Positions 16,320 through 24,693 of a stretch of DNA of 54,316 nt are shown here, one piece after another. The first letter of the stretch is position 1. Each line of letters begins with the position of its first letter. The DNA is taken from positions 356-54,671 of the forward strand of contig NZ_KV817815.1 of the NCBI RefSeq assembly GCF_001814775.1, written 5' to 3'. This stretch comes from Streptococcus sp. HMSC067H01. Lineage in GTDB: Bacteria; Bacillota; Bacilli; Lactobacillales; Streptococcaceae. A program made the translations under genes and the position numbers. The notes beneath the pieces were generated by a model, which made no database searches, was not told the origin of the DNA, and was given only the letters and a program-made list of their open reading frames with translations.

Positions 16320-17195
16320 CTATTTTCCTCGCTCAGCCATGAGAATTTGGATTTCATTCTCATTGATACCAACCATGGCTTCTCCCAAATCTTCTGAGAT
16401 TTGAGCTAAAATTTGAGGATTTTGATAGTTTGTAACTGCCTTGACAATTGCTGCTGCTCGTTTAACAGGATCACCTGATTTGAAAATCCCTGAACCAACA
16501 AAGACGCCTTCAGCACCAAGTTGCATCATGAGAGCAGCGTCCGCTGGTGTTGCAACCCCTCCAGCCGCAAAGTTCACGACTGGTAGTTTTCCATGTTCGT
16601 GAACGTATTGAACTAATTCTACAGGTACTTGGAGTTCTTTTGCTGCGACATATAACTCGTCCTCACGGAGATTTTGAATGCGGCGGATTTCTTGATTCAT
16701 CATACGCATATGACGAACCGCCTGAACGATGTCTCCTGTTCCAGGTTCCCCTTTTGTACGGATCATCGATGCTCCTTCAGCGATACGACGCAAGGCTTCT
16801 CCTAGATCTTTAGCACCGCAAACAAAAGGAACTTGGAATTCTTTCTTATCCACATGGAAACGATCGTCAGCTGGAGATAGAACTTCGCTCTCATCGATAT
16901 AGTCAATTTCGATAGCTTCTAAAATCTGAGCTTCAACAAAATGCCCAATTCGAACCTTAGCCATAACTGGAATGCTGACCGCTTCTTGGATTTCCTTAAT
17001 CATCTTTGGATCACTCATGCGAGAGACACCACCCGCTGCACGAATATCAGCTGGGATTCGTTCCAAAGCCATAACTGCTGCCGCACCCGCAGCCTCTGCA
17101 ATTCTTGCTTGCTCAGGATTTTGAACATCCATGATGACGCCACCTTTAAGCATCTGTGCTAAATTCTTATTTAATTCATAACGATTTTCAGTCAT
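16320..17195 (-). CDS. pdxS: Pyridoxal 5'-phosphate synthase lyase subunit PdxS
   Basis: PdxS builds PLP from ribose 5-phosphate, glyceraldehyde 3-phosphate and ammonia. The 291-aa beta/alpha barrel has the two active-site lysines: Lys80 in [11 protein letters not shown] and Lys148 in [11 protein letters not shown]. It also has Asp23 (VIMDVQN) and the phosphate-binding VGSGIFKS near the C-terminus. I place the start at ATG 17195, since GAGG is 9 nt upstream; a TTG at 17210 and an ATG at 17204 would overlap that site. It is the first gene of the pdxS-pdxT operon, with a promoter at 17236-17264. No MocR/PdxR regulator gene lies next to it. Confidence 0.97.
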   Translation of the reverse strand: MTENRYELNKNLAQMLKGGVIMDVQNPEQARIAEAAGAAAVMALERIPADIRAAGGVSRMSDPKMIKEIQEAVSIPVMAKVRIGHFVEAQILEAIEIDYIDESEVLSPADDRFHVDKKEFQVPFVCGAKDLGEALRRIAEGASMIRTKGEPGTGDIVQAVRHMRMMNQEIRRIQNLREDELYVAAKELQVPVELVQYVHEHGKLPVVNFAAGGVATPADAALMMQLGAEGVFVGSGIFKSGDPVKRAAAIVKAVTNYQNPQILAQISEDLGEAMVGINENEIQILMAERGK

Positions 17196-17235
17196 TTTTT
17201 TCATCCTCAATAGTTGTATTGGTAGCTACAGTTTT

Positions 17236-17264
17236 ATTGTAAGGTATAAAAGACTGCATAACAA
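17236..17264 (-). promoter_or_regulatory. Promoter of pdxS-pdxT
   Basis: TTGTTA at 17264-17259, a 17-nt spacer and TACAAT at 17241-17236. Confidence 0.65.
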
Positions 17265-17308
17265 GATAAAATAAATCGATTTGTCCGGGTACAATTATCT
17301 CTATCACA

Positions 17309-17335
17309 AAAAAAGCACCCACATTGGGTACTTTT
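17309..17335 (-). terminator. Terminator after the Pr6Pr membrane protein gene
   Basis: AAAGTACCCA pairs with TGGGTGCTTT around ATG on the minus strand, followed by six or more T. The stem overlaps the stop codon. Confidence 0.75.
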
Positions 17336-17966
17336 AATTCTTAGATTTCTTAATACTTTTCACAAGATAAAAGAGATATCCTGAAACCATGTAGGCAACA
17401 AAGATAGTTGCTGCCCATTTAAAGACAAAGCCCCAACCATGTTTGGTAGCATTCAAAAAGAAATAAGGGAAGGGACTATCCTTAGCATTAGGGACATCCA
17501 TCTTTAAAACAAAACCGTTTAAAAGGGCAAAAATCATATAAAGCAAAGGAAGGCTAGTCCAAAGCATGGGATCAACTAACTTATATTGACGACTCTTATC
17601 AAAAATAATTGTATCTGCTAAAAACCAGAGAGGGACAATATAATGGCAAAGGAAATTTTCCAAACGGTAAAAATCTGTCGTCAAAGGAGCTAGCATGAAA
17701 TGATAGATGACACAAGTAATCATAATACTCATAGTAACACCACCTTTGAGACGTAGAATACTAGGACTCTGCCAACTATCACCACCACTACGCATCTTTA
17801 ACAAAAGATAACCTGTAAAAAGTACAACCAAAAGGTTAGAAAGTACAGTGTAGTAAAGCAACATCCCTAAACCACCGCGTTTGGTAATCTCCAAGTATAC
17901 ACCGGTAAAGGCTGCTATAAATAAAAAGATACGACTATAAAATATTACTTTTTCATTTTTAATCAT
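17334..17966 (-). CDS. Pr6Pr-family six-helix membrane protein
   Basis: This 210-aa protein has about six hydrophobic segments, near residues 8-25, 33-55, 75-95, 105-122, 135-155 and 180-200. Features such as YYTVLSNLLVVLF, a buried His (YHFMLAPL) and LCHYIVPLWFLADTIIF resemble the Pr6Pr family, named for conserved Pro and Arg residues in six membrane helices. Its function is unknown, and no transporter or enzyme signature is visible. The start ATG 17966 lies 2 nt after the yjdM-like stop, so the two genes form an operon ending at the terminator at 17309-17335. Confidence 0.8.
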   Translation of the reverse strand: MIKNEKVIFYSRIFLFIAAFTGVYLEITKRGGLGMLLYYTVLSNLLVVLFTGYLLLKMRSGGDSWQSPSILRLKGGVTMSIMITCVIYHFMLAPLTTDFYRLENFLCHYIVPLWFLADTIIFDKSRQYKLVDPMLWTSLPLLYMIFALLNGFVLKMDVPNAKDSPFPYFFLNATKHGWGFVFKWAATIFVAYMVSGYLFYLVKSIKKSKN

Positions 17967-17968
17967 GA

Positions 17969-18307
17969 TTAAATCTTCTTCACAAATTCTGATTTAAGCT
18001 TCATAGCACCAAAACCATCGATCTTACAGTCAATGTTGTGGTCACCTTCAACAATACGGATGTTTTTCACACGAGTTCCTTGTTTGAGGTCTTTAGGAGC
18101 ACCTTTAACCTTAAGGTCCTTAATCAAGGTTACTGTATCTCCATCAGCTAATTTATTTCCATTAGCATCAATAGCAACAACACCATCTTCAGCTTCTGTT
18201 TGTTCTGCTGGATTCCATTCATAGGCACACTCTGGACAGACTAGCAATGCTCCGTCTTCATAGACGTATTCTGAATTACATTTTGGGCAATTTGGTAGAT
18301 TGTTCAT
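17969..18307 (-). CDS. yjdM: Zinc-ribbon protein YjdM (PhnA family)
   Basis: This 112-aa protein has an N-terminal zinc ribbon with CPKC (Cys7, Cys10) and CPEC (Cys24, Cys27) and a C-terminal SH3-like beta domain holding [15 protein letters not shown] and [13 protein letters not shown]. This layout is the PhnA/YjdM family, once linked to alkylphosphonate use but without demonstrated activity. No phn genes are present, so the phosphonate name should not be read as function. It leads a two-gene unit with the Pr6Pr protein from a near-consensus promoter at 18365-18393. ATG 18307 follows AAGGAG. Confidence 0.9.
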   Translation of the reverse strand: MNNLPNCPKCNSEYVYEDGALLVCPECAYEWNPAEQTEAEDGVVAIDANGNKLADGDTVTLIKDLKVKGAPKDLKQGTRVKNIRIVEGDHNIDCKIDGFGAMKLKSEFVKKI

Positions 18308-18364
18308 TTTATCTCCTTATAGTTGCATGATTGTTTGATTGTCAAATTTTCTTTAACAGAAATT

Positions 18365-18393
18365 ATTATACCCTAAAATAGAAGATTTGACAA
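18365..18393 (-). promoter_or_regulatory. Near-consensus promoter of the yjdM-Pr6Pr unit
   Basis: TTGTCA at 18393-18388, a 17-nt spacer and TATAAT at 18370-18365. A TTGACA with TATAAG 18 nt away closer to the gene is rejected because its -10 would overlap the ribosome site. Confidence 0.8.
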
Positions 18394-18398
18394 ATCGT

Positions 18399-18424
18399 AA
18401 AAAATTGACCACCATCGTGGTCAA
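18399..18424 (-). terminator. Terminator after cmk
   Basis: TTGACCAC and GTGGTCAA form a perfect 8-bp stem around GATG on the minus strand, followed by TTTTTT. Confidence 0.85.
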
Positions 18425-18441
18425 TCGATTATGAGCTTCAA

Positions 18442-19113
18442 TTAAAAATGTTTAACTGCTTCTGATTTAATTTTTTCGACAACTTCTAAAATACTTAGTC
18501 CTGTCGTGTCCAGATAGATTGCATCATCTGCCTGCTTAAGAGGAGAAGTTTCACGATGACTATCTTTATAATCACGCGCAGCAATCTCTTCTTTCAAAGT
18601 TTCCAAATCTGTTTCGATCCCCTTTGAAAGATTTTCCTTATAACGTCGTTCTGCACGTTCATCCACTGAAGCAACAAGAAAAATCTTCAATTCAGCCTTA
18701 GGCAAGACCACTGTACCAATATCTCGACCATCCATGACGATTCCGCCTTGTTGGGCAATTTCTTGCTGGAGAGCTACCAATTTTTCACGAATGGCTGGAA
18801 TGGCAGCAAAAGCTGATACCGCATTGGTCACAGTATTTTCTCTGATTGGATGGCTAACATCTACATCACCGACATAGACAAGCTGTTCTCCATCCTCAGA
18901 ACGCCCAAAACTAATCGGATATTGATCCAATAGATCAAGGAGTTGACTAGATTCTTCTGGATTAATTTGATGCTGTAAGGCAATATAAGTTGCCGCACGA
19001 TACATGGCACCTGTATCCAAGTAGGTGTAACCAAAATCCTTAGCTATGATCTTAGCTACTGTACTCTTACCACTTGAAGCTGGACCATCAATAGCGATCT
19101 GAATTGTTTTCAT
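18442..19113 (-). CDS. cmk: Cytidylate kinase
   Basis: The enzyme phosphorylates CMP and dCMP to the diphosphates with ATP, recycling pyrimidine nucleotides in the cytoplasm. The 223-aa protein has the P-loop GPASSGKST (10-18), the [13 protein letters not shown] substrate segment, the long NMP-binding insert typical of bacterial CMP kinases, DGRDIGTVV and a lid with RRYKE and RDYKDS. It follows the LysM protein gene by 8 nt and is probably co-transcribed with it. Expression of cmk would then depend on a promoter located inside or beside the divergent ferredoxin gene. Confidence 0.97.
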   Translation of the reverse strand: MKTIQIAIDGPASSGKSTVAKIIAKDFGYTYLDTGAMYRAATYIALQHQINPEESSQLLDLLDQYPISFGRSEDGEQLVYVGDVDVSHPIRENTVTNAVSAFAAIPAIREKLVALQQEIAQQGGIVMDGRDIGTVVLPKAELKIFLVASVDERAERRYKENLSKGIETDLETLKEEIAARDYKDSHRETSPLKQADDAIYLDTTGLSILEVVEKIKSEAVKHF

Positions 19114-19121
19114 TCTAACTC

Positions 19122-19610
19122 CTATCTTGTCTTAAGAACATCACCAGGATTTGCAAACCAAGAACCTGAGGACATATGACCAGGATTCAAGGCTTCAAGC
19201 TGGGCAATAGAAATTCCTGCTCTAGCTGCGATAGCCGCTTCACCTTCACCAGCAAGAACAGTAATAGTTCCCTCGGCATTAGCATGTCCCTCTGAACTAC
19301 TTGAAGAAGTTGATTCTGCTTCAGAACTTGATGCTTCAACTGAACTACTTGATGATGTTGAAGAAACTTCCTCTACCTTAGGCGCAGAAGAATCATGAAA
19401 ATCTTTCAAGGCTGCCGTACGATCACTACCACCTGAAGACAGATAGATTAAAACAGCAATCATACCGACCACGATTACAAAGAAAATACAAGCTAAAATG
19501 GTTAGAATACGGTTGGCTACCACTCCTGTTCCCTTATTTCCTCTGCTTCTACGCTCCGAACGGCTTTCCTCATTGTTATAGATATCTTCTTGCCACGGTT
19601 CCTTTTCCAT
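19122..19610 (-). CDS. SAG1386/EF1546-type membrane protein with LysM-like domain
   Basis: This 162-aa protein has a charged cytoplasmic tail (1-33, rich in R/E), one membrane helix near 35-60 ([20 protein letters not shown]) and a Ser/Glu-rich extracellular linker of about 45 residues. A C-terminal LysM-like module follows: [20 protein letters not shown] ... [20 protein letters not shown]. LysM binds N-acetylglucosamine in peptidoglycan, so it likely contacts the cell wall. Similar proteins in streptococci and enterococci are called surface-associated; their role is not defined. The start ATG 19610 follows AAGGAGTAAGGT. It precedes cmk in an operon and is divergent from ferredoxin, whose start lies only 45 bp away. 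Confidence 0.85.
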   Translation of the reverse strand: MEKEPWQEDIYNNEESRSERRSRGNKGTGVVANRILTILACIFFVIVVGMIAVLIYLSSGGSDRTAALKDFHDSSAPKVEEVSSTSSSSSVEASSSEAESTSSSSSEGHANAEGTITVLAGEGEAAIAARAGISIAQLEALNPGHMSSGSWFANPGDVLKTR

Positions 19611-19620
19611 ACCTTACTCC

Positions 19621-19649
19621 TTGTTTTTTTTCTATTTTCTTATTACAAT
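19621..19649 (+). promoter_or_regulatory. Promoter of the ferredoxin gene, giving a leaderless transcript
   Basis: TTGTTT at 19621-19626, a 17-nt spacer and TACAAT at 19644-19649. The usual start point about 7 nt downstream coincides with the ATG at 19656, and no Shine-Dalgarno sequence exists. Confidence 0.6.
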
Positions 19650-19655
19650 ATAAGT

Positions 19656-19859
19656 ATGAAAATCACACTTATACCTGAACGATGCATTGCCTGTGGGCTA
19701 TGCCAAACTTATTCTGAATTATTTGATTACCATGATAATGGTATTGTACGTTTTTACGATGATCCTGATCAACTAGAAAAAGAAATTTCTCCTAGTCAAG
19801 ACGTCTTAGAGGCTGTTAAAAATTGCCCAACTCGCGCTCTCATCAAAGACCAGTTTTAA
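19656..19859 (+). CDS. fer: Single-cluster ferredoxin ([4Fe-4S])
   Basis: This 67-aa cytoplasmic electron carrier has three cysteines in CIACGLC (Cys10, Cys13, Cys16) and a fourth in NCPTRA (Cys57). That is the ligand set for one [4Fe-4S] cluster, with Pro after the last Cys as usual. The body is acidic, as expected for a ferredoxin. Redox partners are unknown; streptococci have few iron-sulfur enzymes. ATG 19656 is chosen because the homologous sequence MKITLIPERCIACG starts there and the longer open frame upstream lies in promoter DNA. There is no ribosome site, and the -10 box ends 6 nt before the ATG, so translation is probably from a leaderless mRNA. Confidence 0.93.
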   Translation: MKITLIPERCIACGLCQTYSELFDYHDNGIVRFYDDPDQLEKEISPSQDVLEAVKNCPTRALIKDQF

Positions 19860-19925
19860 TCGTTAATGGAGATTATATTTCTAAATCCCGCTTCTTCTAG
19901 TTTAGCATATTTTTCCAGAAAATTA

Positions 19926-19949
19926 TAGTCTTTTGAAGGACTAATTTTT
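19926..19949 (+). terminator. Possible weak terminator after ferredoxin
   Basis: TAGTC and GACTA pair across an 8-nt loop and are followed by ATTTTT. The stem is short, so this is tentative. The rest of 19860-19957 holds no gene. Confidence 0.3.
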
Positions 19950-19957
19950 ATCAAAGC

Positions 19958-20890
19958 CTATCTCGGCTCACTCTGTTCTTTTATCAGATAGAGGGGCCTT
20001 TTTTTTGTTTCTAGATAAATTTTACTGACATATTTTCCCAGAATACCAATGGTCAATAATTGGACACCACCAAGAAATAGAATGACAGCCATCAGAGATG
20101 TCCAGCCAGAGGTTGGATTCCCAAGCATAAGAGTACGAATAACTACAAAAAGGGTCATCACCAAAGCCATAAAACAAGACGTAAGACCAGCAACAAAGGC
20201 TAATATCAAAGGAAAATCTGAAAAATTTACAATCCCTTCGATAGAGTAGAAAAAGAGTTGCCTAAAGCTCCAACTAGTCTTACCTGCCTGCCTTTCAACA
20301 TTAGGGTATTCTAGATAGTGAGTATGAAAACCAACCCAGGCAAAGAGGCCTTTAGAAAAGCGATTGTATTCTGTCAATTCTAACACTGCATCTACTACTG
20401 ATTTTCTCATCATCCGAAAATCACGAACCCCTAGGGGAAGAGCTACTGGGCTAATTTTTTGCATGAAACGATAAAAAAGATTGGCACAGAAACTACGTAG
20501 AAATGGCTCTCCCTCTCGACTAGTTCTACGAGTTCCCACACAGTCCAAATCCGGATTCTGATCTAGTAGTTCTTTCATCTCAAGCAGGAGGTTTGGCGGA
20601 TCCTGAAGGTCTGCATCCATAACCACAACCAAATCTCCACTTGCTTGCTGTAATCCTGCATATAAGGCCGCTTCCTTCCCAAAGTTTCGCGAGAAAGAGA
20701 TATAATGTACTGCAGAATTTTGCTCCCTATATGCCTTTAAAACTTCCAAAGTCCTATCAGTTGACCCATCATCTACAAAAATATATTCGATTTCTGTTCC
20801 CAAATCTGGAATCAGAGCTTCAAGAGTTTGATAAAAAAGAGGAAGTACTTCCTCTTCGTTTAAACATGGGACTATGATTGAAATCATCAT
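19958..20890 (-). CDS. Family 2 glycosyltransferase with two C-terminal membrane helices (GtrB/YkoT-like)
   Basis: This 310-aa enzyme probably moves a sugar from a nucleotide sugar to polyprenyl phosphate at the inner face of the membrane. The GT-A domain has IIVPCLNEEE, FVDDGSTDRT (about 39-47) and the DxD-type metal site MDADLQDPP (91-99), close to dolichol-phosphate-mannose-synthase-like GT2 enzymes. Two membrane helices follow near residues 230-260 and 270-295, as in GtrB. The start codons ATG 20890 and 20887 directly follow the galE stop, so translation is coupled. The GalE neighbour suggests galactose or glucose as donor sugar, with transfer to a wall polymer or teichoic acid as inferred use. 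Confidence 0.88.
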   Translation of the reverse strand: MMISIIVPCLNEEEVLPLFYQTLEALIPDLGTEIEYIFVDDGSTDRTLEVLKAYREQNSAVHYISFSRNFGKEAALYAGLQQASGDLVVVMDADLQDPPNLLLEMKELLDQNPDLDCVGTRRTSREGEPFLRSFCANLFYRFMQKISPVALPLGVRDFRMMRKSVVDAVLELTEYNRFSKGLFAWVGFHTHYLEYPNVERQAGKTSWSFRQLFFYSIEGIVNFSDFPLILAFVAGLTSCFMALVMTLFVVIRTLMLGNPTSGWTSLMAVILFLGGVQLLTIGILGKYVSKIYLETKKRPLYLIKEQSEPR

Positions 20891-20891
20891 T

Positions 20892-21911
20892 TTAGTCTTC
20901 AAATCCATTTGGATGTTTGCTCTGCCAACGCCACGCATCTTCACACATTTCTGTAATACCAAGTCCTGCTTCCCATCCGAGCTCTTCCTTAGCTTTTGCT
21001 GGGTCTGAGTAGCAGGCTGCGATATCACCTGGGCGACGTTCAACGATACGGTATGGAATTGGGCGCCCAACAGCTTTCTCCATATTTTGGATAATTTCAA
21101 GAACAGAGTAGCCTTTTCCAGTACCAAGGTTATAAACGTTTAGTCCTGAATCTTTTTGAAGCTTCTTAAGGGCTGCAACGTGTCCTTTTGCTAGGTCAAC
21201 GACGTGGATATAGTCACGAACACCTGTTCCATCTTCTGTATCGTAGTCATCTCCAAAGACTTGAACTTGTTCCAACTTACCAACTGCGACTTGTGTTACA
21301 TATGGCAAAAGGTTATTTGGAATACCGTTTGGATTTTCTCCTAGATCTCCACTCTCATGCGCACCGATTGGGTTGAAATAACGAAGCAACACAACGTTCC
21401 ATTCTGAGTCTGCTTTATAAATATCTGTCAAGATTTCTTCAAGCATCAGTTTTGTACGGCCATATGGGTTAGTAGCTGAAAGTGGGAAGTTTTCTAGGAT
21501 TGGAACAGTATGAGGATCTCCATAAACTGTTGCTGAAGAGCTGAAGATAATGTTTTTACAGTTATTTTCTTCCATTGCCTTCAAAAGGCTAACTGTACCG
21601 GCAATATTGTTATCATAGTAGGCAAGAGGGATACGAGTTGACTCACCAACTGCCTTCAAACCTGCAAAATGGATAACACCTGTTGGCTCTTCATGTTTGA
21701 AAATATCACGAAGAGTATCTGTATCACGGATATCAGCTTCATAAAAAGGAATCTCAACTCCTGTAATTCTTTCCACTACTTCTAAACTTTTACGGCTACT
21801 GTTGACCAAGTTATCCACCACAACAACTTGGTGATCTGCTTGGATTAACTCAATGACAGTGTGAGTTCCGATAAAACCTGCACCACCTGTTACCAAAATC
21901 TTTTCTTGCAT
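20892..21911 (-). CDS. galE: UDP-glucose 4-epimerase
   Basis: GalE interconverts UDP-glucose and UDP-galactose, supplying galactose for polysaccharides and joining galactose use to glycolysis. The 339-aa short-chain dehydrogenase-type enzyme has the NAD-binding GGAGFIGTHT at residues 8-17, the catalytic SSSATVYGD serine region, and the YGRTK Tyr-Lys pair. The C-terminal VERRPGDIAACYSD substrate loop is typical of the family. No galK or galT is nearby, and it is followed without gap by a GT2 enzyme, so a biosynthetic role is favoured over the Leloir pathway. The promoter is at 21944-21972 and ATG 21911 follows GAGGAAAAAAG. Confidence 0.97.
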   Translation of the reverse strand: MQEKILVTGGAGFIGTHTVIELIQADHQVVVVDNLVNSSRKSLEVVERITGVEIPFYEADIRDTDTLRDIFKHEEPTGVIHFAGLKAVGESTRIPLAYYDNNIAGTVSLLKAMEENNCKNIIFSSSATVYGDPHTVPILENFPLSATNPYGRTKLMLEEILTDIYKADSEWNVVLLRYFNPIGAHESGDLGENPNGIPNNLLPYVTQVAVGKLEQVQVFGDDYDTEDGTGVRDYIHVVDLAKGHVAALKKLQKDSGLNVYNLGTGKGYSVLEIIQNMEKAVGRPIPYRIVERRPGDIAACYSDPAKAKEELGWEAGLGITEMCEDAWRWQSKHPNGFED

Positions 21912-21943
21912 CTTTTTTCCTCGATTCTTAGATTATTTTTTTC

Positions 21944-21972
21944 ATTTTACCATTTTTGATGGGGAATGTCAT
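21944..21972 (-). promoter_or_regulatory. Promoter of galE-GT2
   Basis: ATGACA at 21972-21967, a 17-nt spacer and TAAAAT at 21949-21944 with TGG in front (extended -10). Confidence 0.65.
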
Positions 21973-22011
21973 TTGCTACCCCGAAAGATTACGTAAAATA
22001 AAGTAAAACAT

Positions 22012-23115
22012 TTACTTAATTTCTTTTCGTTGGACATACTTTGCAATCGGATAAGCTGCTGGATCTAATACACCACTTCTCCCCTGAAGCATTTGAGCTA
22101 GATGATAACCGATAATAGGACCAGTCGTTAATCCTGAAGATCCTAGACCACTTGCTGTATAGATTCCTGATAAGTTTGGAACCTGTCCGAAAAATGGAGA
22201 AAAGTCACTCGTATAAGCCCGAATACCCACACGTTCACCAGATAAAATTGCCTCAGCCAGGGCTGGATAAAATGGACTCGCCGCCTCCGCCATTTGTTGG
22301 AGCAAATTTTTATCGACTGTAAGATCAAATCCCATGTCATTCTCATGGGTAGCTCCTAGAGATAACTTACCTCCAGGAAATGGTATCAAATCCCACTCAC
22401 CTTCCGGCATGACAACAGGATAGCTTGCCATGTCTAAATCAACCTGATAATCTCTAAGTTGACCTTTTTGAGGACGAACATCCACCTCATAGCCTAAAGG
22501 CTCCAAAATGTGTCCAAGCCAAGCTCCCGTAGATAAAATTACTTGATCAAACATTTGATTGTCTATCTGATAGCCTGATAATAAAGGAGTTAGACTAACC
22601 TCTTTCTTTACGACCTTAACCTGACTGGCATCCAGTAAACGACTCACTAGGAGTTGCCCATCTACTCGAGCTCCTCCAGAAGCATAGAGCAATCTCTCAA
22701 ATCCCTTTAGACCAGGGAATAGGCTGCTTGCAGCAGCTTGGTCCAAAATGGCTAATTCGCCAATTAAGGGAGATTCATCTCTACGTTGCAAGGCTAAGTC
22801 ATAGAGTTCCTCGAGCTTGGAATCATCTTTTTTGAGAAGGAAGACTCCTGAGCGCTGGTAGAAATCAACCTTTTGACCAGTTTTTTCTAAATCAGCTAAT
22901 AAATCTACATAAAAGTCTGCTCCTAGGCGAGCCATCTTGTACCAAGCTTTATTACGTCGTTTAGAGAACCAAGGACTGATGATTCCTGCCGCTGCCTTGG
23001 TAGCTTGTCCGTACCCATGATCAAAGACAGTTACTTCGACATCTGTTTCCTTAGAGAGATAGTAGGCAGCTGTTGCCCCTACAATTCCTGCTCCTACAAT
23101 GGCAACTTTTTTCAT
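22012..23115 (-). CDS. DadA-like FAD-dependent oxidoreductase (D-amino-acid / glycine oxidase family)
   Basis: This 367-aa flavoprotein has an N-terminal dinucleotide-binding motif VAIVGAGIVGATAAYYLSKE (residues 4-23), a central substrate domain, and a C-terminal FAD contact ASGLGSSGLTTGPIIGYHLA. It belongs to the DAO/ThiO family of enzymes that oxidise amines or amino acids. Substrate and electron acceptor are unclear, and there is no thiamine operon nearby to support ThiO. It is the last gene of a three-gene set with trmK and the DUF34 gene (16 nt gap), reading toward the galE promoter. An AT-rich hairpin overlaps its stop codon and may end the transcript. Confidence 0.88.
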   Translation of the reverse strand: MKKVAIVGAGIVGATAAYYLSKETDVEVTVFDHGYGQATKAAAGIISPWFSKRRNKAWYKMARLGADFYVDLLADLEKTGQKVDFYQRSGVFLLKKDDSKLEELYDLALQRRDESPLIGELAILDQAAASSLFPGLKGFERLLYASGGARVDGQLLVSRLLDASQVKVVKKEVSLTPLLSGYQIDNQMFDQVILSTGAWLGHILEPLGYEVDVRPQKGQLRDYQVDLDMASYPVVMPEGEWDLIPFPGGKLSLGATHENDMGFDLTVDKNLLQQMAEAASPFYPALAEAILSGERVGIRAYTSDFSPFFGQVPNLSGIYTASGLGSSGLTTGPIIGYHLAQMLQGRSGVLDPAAYPIAKYVQRKEIK

Positions 23116-23131
23116 TGTCTTTACCTTCTAA

Positions 23132-23929
23132 CTAGATATGATGGAATGGATTGGTAGAAGCCTGACTTGCGACTACTTCTAGCAACCAAGCATTCTCTTC
23201 CTTCCATTCGTTCAAGAGCGCTGCAATTCTTTCCACAAAAAGCACTTCGATATAGTGGCCTGGATCTAATGCCAGCAAACCGTCAGATAACATATCCTGG
23301 GCAGTATGATAATAAATATCACCAGTGATATAAAGATCTGCTCCTTTTGCTAAAGCATCAGAATAGAAAGATTGCCCACTGCCACCACAGATAGCCACTC
23401 TTGAGATTGTCTTTTGCAAATCCTTCTCTTGATAATACACCATACGAAGGCTATCTAGACCAAAGACTTCCTTAACATGGTCAGCAAATCCCTTAAATGT
23501 TTGAGGTCTAATAGTTCCAATACGGCCAATCCCACGTTCAGGACCTGTTTCCTGTATATAGGTTGTATCTTTAATATCTAACAGTTGGCAGAACCAGTCA
23601 TTGAGACCATTTTCAACAATATCAATATTAGTATGACTGACGTAGACGGCGATATCATGCTTGATGAGATTGATATAAATCTGATTTTGAGGACGACTAG
23701 CTACCAAGTCCTTAATCGGACGAAAGATAGGTGCGTGCTTAACGATAATCAGATCAACACCCTTGTAAATAGCTTCAGCGACTGTCTCTTCACGGATATC
23801 AAGAGCAACCATGACCTTTTGAATTTCCTTGTCTAGGGTGCCAATTTGTAGACCACGACTATCGCCTTCCATAGAAAATTCTTGAGGGCAATAGGCTTCA
23901 TAACGCTTAATCACTTCACTTGCTTTCAT
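23132..23929 (-). CDS. Nif3-like dinuclear metal centre protein (DUF34 / YqfO family)
   Basis: This 265-aa member of the DUF34/NIF3 family forms toroidal hexamers with a two-metal site. Visible ligands include KHAPIFRP (His in the first motif), YVSHTNIDI, and the C-terminal [15 protein letters not shown] motif. GTP cyclohydrolase 1 type 2 is an often-copied name without support; a metal-chaperone or metal-linked role is proposed for the family. The gene overlaps trmK by 14 nt, a pairing seen in many Firmicutes and useful as evidence of a functional link with tRNA methylation. It is the short form without the inserted PII-like domain. Confidence 0.92.
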   Translation of the reverse strand: MKASEVIKRYEAYCPQEFSMEGDSRGLQIGTLDKEIQKVMVALDIREETVAEAIYKGVDLIIVKHAPIFRPIKDLVASRPQNQIYINLIKHDIAVYVSHTNIDIVENGLNDWFCQLLDIKDTTYIQETGPERGIGRIGTIRPQTFKGFADHVKEVFGLDSLRMVYYQEKDLQKTISRVAICGGSGQSFYSDALAKGADLYITGDIYYHTAQDMLSDGLLALDPGHYIEVLFVERIAALLNEWKEENAWLLEVVASQASTNPFHHI

Positions 23930-24593
23930 GGAGCACCTCCTTGATGGCTTGAATTTTATCTGCTAGAACCTGACGTTCTTCTTGATTTTTTTCTGGAATT
24001 TGACTAAGGGCAAACTCAAGCTTAGCAGCTTCTTTTTGCCATTTTTGGATGAAGACTGGACTGACTTCTTTGGACAAGAAGGGGCCAAAGCGGACATCAG
24101 TTGCTGATAGATTCATTTCACCAGCTTCTGCAACTATGATCTCGTAGAATTTCCCAGCTTCTTCTAGAATACTTTCTGCTATGATTTGAAAACCATGCTC
24201 TTGTAACCAAGAACGCAACTCATCTTCACGATTATTGGGTTGAAGAATCAAACGCTCAACATTGGCAAGTTTGTCTAATCCTTCTTCTAATATCGTAGCA
24301 ATCAAGCGACCACCCATTCCTGCAATAGTGATGACAGAAACCTGGTCAGCCTCTTCAAAAGCAGCCAAACCATTGGCTAAACGAACCTGGATTTTCTCAG
24401 TCAAACCATGACTCTCAACATTTTTTACTGCAGATTGATAGGGACCTTCTACAACCTCTCCTGCGATGGCACGATCGATGTGACCCTTTTCAACTAGCTC
24501 AATCGGTAAATAAGCATGGTCGCTTCCGACGTCCAGTAAAACAGCTCCTTTGGGAACAAAAGAAGCTACTGTTTCTAATCTCTTTGAAATCAT
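23916..24593 (-). CDS. trmK: tRNA (adenine(22)-N(1))-methyltransferase TrmK
   Basis: TrmK methylates N1 of adenine 22 in the D-arm of certain tRNAs, using S-adenosylmethionine. The 225-aa protein shows the Rossmann motif [14 protein letters not shown] (residues 18-31), an acidic [11 protein letters not shown] second motif, and [14 protein letters not shown] with [11 protein letters not shown] later, as in COG2384 proteins. The C-terminal helical coiled-coil ([13 protein letters not shown] onward) is the tRNA-binding addition. The gene leads the trmK-DUF34-oxidoreductase set from an extended -10 promoter (TGG TATAAT, 24632-24627). The ATG at 24593 follows GTGAGAGAAG. Confidence 0.94.
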   Translation of the reverse strand: MISKRLETVASFVPKGAVLLDVGSDHAYLPIELVEKGHIDRAIAGEVVEGPYQSAVKNVESHGLTEKIQVRLANGLAAFEEADQVSVITIAGMGGRLIATILEEGLDKLANVERLILQPNNREDELRSWLQEHGFQIIAESILEEAGKFYEIIVAEAGEMNLSATDVRFGPFLSKEVSPVFIQKWQKEAAKLEFALSQIPEKNQEERQVLADKIQAIKEVLHESK

Positions 24594-24626
24594 CTTCTCT
24601 CACTTTCAAAAACTCTATTTCCCTTT

Positions 24627-24635
24627 ATTATACCA
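24627..24635 (-). promoter_or_regulatory. Extended -10 promoter element of the trmK operon
   Basis: TGG followed by TATAAT (24632-24627) on the minus strand. No good -35 box lies 17 nt upstream. Confidence 0.5.
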
Positions 24636-24660
24636 TATTTTATCTGGCAATCCTGCACCT

Positions 24661-24691
24661 AAAAAGACCGCAATCATGGATTGCAGTCTTT
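24661..24691 (-). terminator. Terminator after the P-type ATPase gene
   Basis: AAAGACTGCAATC pairs with GATTGCGGTCTTT (one wobble) around CAT, followed by TTTTT on the minus strand. Confidence 0.9.
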
Positions 24692-24693
24692 CT

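Noticed and set aside
17196..17300. Riboswitch or PdxR site before pdxS
   Set aside because: A simple promoter and short leader account for the region; no direct repeats typical of MocR sites were found.
18330..18350. TTGACA with TATAAG as the promoter of the yjdM gene
   Set aside because: The -10 overlaps the ribosome site, and a better-placed TTGTCA-N17-TATAAT exists at 18393-18365.
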